Assembly: GCA_036785705.1 (NCBI GenBank)
Contig: JAWUZG010000028.1
Span: 992,001-1,056,000 of the forward strand
Source of the DNA: Acanthornis magna
Taxonomy: Eukaryota; Chordata; Aves; Passeriformes; Acanthizidae
Length of the DNA: 64,000 nucleotides
Reading direction: 5' to 3'
A model generated the notes under the pieces. It saw only the letters and a list, made by a program, of their open reading frames with translations, ran no database searches and was not told the DNA's origin. The position numbers and the translations under genes are program-made. This document shows positions 60,961 to 64,000 of the stretch, piece by piece; the first letter of the stretch is position 1; every line of letters starts with the position of its first letter.

Positions 60961-63900
60961 CTGCAGACAAATCCTGGGTGAGTTATTTAGACAGCATAGC
61001 TTACTTGGAACCAATTCAGGCCAAACCAGATAAATCCTGGTTTTACAGGACTGTTAGAAATCTCTACTGCCTGAAGTTTGCAAGTTTTATCCAACTGCAT
61101 ACTATGTAGTAAAGAATACAAATTGCTCCAGAACTTGTGTATTTTTGTCCTCAGCTTGACCTAGTTACATCTCTGTGTCTAGGTCCATCTAGAAACTGGT
61201 CTTGGCTTCTGATTTAGAGATACTTTGAAAATATATTATCCAACTCATCTCAGTAGTTCTTCTCCCATGTTTTTCCCTGTTCACAAAAGGACCCATGAGC
61301 TTGCTAGATGAGTGTTGAAGTAAAGCACCAGCACGTAAATTCTTTGCTGTACAGGGATTGATTAAAATACGTACTTTGGGGCCTTACTTAATGATGTGTT
61401 GGGGACTGCATAATTGGCACCGTGCTGAAGACATTTAATAGCTTTCTTCTGATAAATCCGTACACGCACAGCAGTCCTGAACTGTAATTTAGCATGATAA
61501 TGCCAGCTTCATCAAGGCCCATAGAAAAAAGCAGGAAGACGTTGGGCTCTCTGCGTCCTTGCGAGAGGACTGAATTAGTGATTGCAGTCTCTGATCTGAT
61601 AAGAAGCAGCTTCAGTGTATTTTTGCACTGAAATTGGAGTGGAATGAAGGAGGCCTGGCACAGCTGGCAGGCACTGAGCTTCCTGAGGTACTAAGGGAGA
61701 TTTGCAGGCACTGGTCAGAGTCAGGCCAACTAGCAGTGGCAAAAGATAAATTCACTCGAGGACTTGAAGAGATTATAATGCCCTCAGTAAGTTGGAAATT
61801 GTAGTCCAGTATCTGATGGGAGACACTAAAGCTTGGTGTAGTGAAAGACATTAAACTATTTCAAAGCCCTCTGCTCTGTATTTTCAGGGTTAATGAAAAG
61901 CTACTCCACTACCAGAAGCTTCACAAAGTGTGGGTATTTAGTAAACATCATTCCTTGAGAACGAGTTGTGGCTGTTTTCTTCTTCTCTTTGTTGCAATGC
62001 AGAGAGAAAAAGCCAAACCCTTTGCTATCAGAGTGCACACAAGCAGGAAGAGGCAGGAGAGAGACCCTGGAGGAAGGTGCCAGCTGTGATCTGAAGGCTG
62101 CACGGGTCACTCTCCAAACCGAGTCCATGGCTTGTCACTGCCAGCCATGGACAGGGCTCACACCTTCTCTTCCCTGCTGCTGCCTTTGTTCTCGCTCACC
62201 CTGCAGGGCAGCTCCCCTGTGTCTGTGTTGCTGTGATCCTTGCTGGAAAAAGCCCAAACAAAGGCTTGTCAGATGTGTTGTGTTGGGATGAAATGTGTTT
62301 TTCTTCACGACCGAGAAGGCATTGAATTTTTTGTTTGTGTCTTCCTGTGGGGTTCTGGAGCTCAGCATGTGCTGTGTTGTGTAGTGCAGGGAAATAAGCC
62401 TGTGCAGTTTCAATGCCCTGGTGAATAGTCCAGGGTGTCCAAGATGGATGCAAGGTCCTCTCTACCTCAAAAAATCTCCAAGAAGTGGAGAGGTGAAGCA
62501 AAAAGTCATGAGCTGCTTAAATTTGTTAAGAAAGTTGGCATTTGACAAGAAAAGCTTATGAACACACATCATAAAAGCATGAGACATTTGCTCTGAAGGA
62601 CGAGTTTCTACCTCTACCACTGAGTGCTTGGGAAGGAGGGGGTCTGCTTGCCCTGAGGCCCATCTGTGGGTATTTGTCTTGGGGTTCATCCCACCAGCCC
62701 ATATCCAGGGCCTTGTTAAGAATGTTTTTTCCACTGGGGAGAGCTGATGTCTTCAGCAGATATTTCTTTGTTATTCATTGATCAGAAACATTTAAAAAAG
62801 TCAAGTCCTGCTCCCCTAAAGGTTACAGAAGTAGGCAGTGGAGGGCTTTACCACTAGCAGTTTATTATTCTGTAGCAGTCTGCCCACAACATGGTCTCTT
62901 TCCTCTCTCAAGCTTATAGGGAAAATATATGACTTATTTTCAATGAATATGAAGGCCATTAAGTAGTGATGTATTAATTTCATTTTTTTGGTGACTTCTC
63001 TGGTGCTATTTTTGTATTGGGTTTGTACATTGGTAGGACCAGTGTGCATTAGGAGAGGTTAAATAGCTTTTCTTTGTTTATAAACATGTTGCTGACATAA
63101 ATATTTTAATATCATTAAGTGGCTGCTCCTCTTCACAAGAGCGCTAAATATCATGCAAAACTGAAATAAATGTTACATCAGGGGACTCTAGGGAGCAATA
63201 AGAAAAATAATTTTTAAAACAAAAGCAGAGCTGTAATTTTTGTTTTACTTAATTTTGTTTCCCATGAAATTATCTGGTTTTATAGTCTAAAAAGAGTGGT
63301 CTTGTCCAAAGGGGAGGCATATTTTACTAAATTTTGTCCAACATTAAATCAGGTCTTACTGTTCCTTGAACAAGGTGAAACAAGTGTTAGAACAGCCTAA
63401 AAGAAAAAATCTCTGAGAGTGTCCTGAAGTTAAGCAAAAGGCAAGCAATTCTCAAATGGAATGTGGGAAATGGGATATAATTTTCAAGGGTGGCTTCTTC
63501 AGGGGCAAATGTCCCCCAAACAAAAAAAATTCAAGAACAATTTCAGGAAGTTTGGGAAGGGTGAAAGGTACGATCCAAAGAGCTGTAATTGTTTTAAAAG
63601 TCCTTCTGTGATCCCTTCATAACCAAGAGAAACTAAATAGTACAGTCTTGATCACCATTATAGGGTATCTGCAACAAGGAAGAGAGACTGTGTTTGCAAG
63701 GTCCTTCCGTGGGAGGAAAGGGATTTTGGGCTGATGGCTCAGCTCCAGCTGGCTCCATCTGTGGATGGATGAGGAGTTTTTGGGCTCTTGAGAGAGTTTT
63801 TGGCTTCTTGAGAGGACAGGAGATGCATGAAGGGGTGTAGGCAAGGCACAGGGATGTTTCCATGCCCTTCTCATCCCACAAAACTTCCCAGGCCCCAGTA

Positions 63901-64000
63901 CCTCCATTATTGCATCTCGCAGCAGGAGCACACAAGATGAATGGCAGGCATCTAAATTTAATGAAGGGTGTACTGCAAACAAAGTATGAGGAATATTAAT
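60961..64000. other. Intergenic, no gene seen
   Basis: 61360-61600 is repeat-free with several TAAT motifs and scattered CpGs and is a candidate conserved element. The remaining frames are at most 121 codons (63617-63982 -) and unrecognised. Confidence 0.55.

Noticed and set aside
1..64000. CRISPR arrays, bacterial operons, integrases, tRNA or rRNA genes
   Set aside because: There are no regularly spaced direct repeats with unique spacers, no prokaryotic gene density, and no tRNA or rRNA signature that I could recognise.

Overview
This is a window of vertebrate nuclear DNA, most probably from a bird. The evidence is spliced coding exons with GT-AG introns, about 40% GC, very low coding density, and a dispersed repeat load made almost entirely of CR1-type LINE fragments. 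Several of these fragments have the avian-style CR1 3' end (a 'ctatgattctg' tail). No bacterial or viral gene organisation is visible. Bird assignment rests on the repeats and is inference; the exact species cannot be read from the sequence.

The only gene I can support is the 3' end of ACTR3B (actin-related protein 3B, the paralog of the Arp2/3 complex subunit ARP3), on the + strand at the left edge. Positions 1-7093 are intron. Three coding exons follow at 7094-7219, 7602-7685 and 8265-8360, all phase 0 with clean splice sites. Together they encode the last 101 residues and a TAA stop. The 3' UTR runs to about 9210, with an AATAAA signal at 9185-9190. The rest of the gene lies left of the window.

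From about 9.2 kb to 64 kb I find no convincing gene. In human, ACTR3B is followed by a large gene-poor interval before DPP6, and this window would fit the same arrangement (established knowledge of human synteny, applied by inference). The interval holds decayed CR1 pieces on both strands, including two with recognisable ORF2 (reverse transcriptase) remnants at 27.57-28.21 kb and 36.60-36.93 kb, and some older CR1/L3-like relics. It also holds a perfect (CCCTT)n array of about 217 bp at 43.14 kb, a (GGAA)n array at 48.67 kb, a compound TA/CA microsatellite at 47.3 kb, a 29-bp minisatellite with a two-unit higher-order period at 25.26 kb, a 56-bp near-identical pair 2 kb apart, and a near-perfect short hairpin at 50.93 kb. 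Several repeat-free, homeodomain-motif-rich stretches look like candidate conserved regulatory elements, but this cannot be tested without alignment.

No previously undescribed multi-gene system is visible. The longest open frames outside ACTR3B (up to 173 codons) resemble no family I know and overlap frames expected by chance or from repeats.
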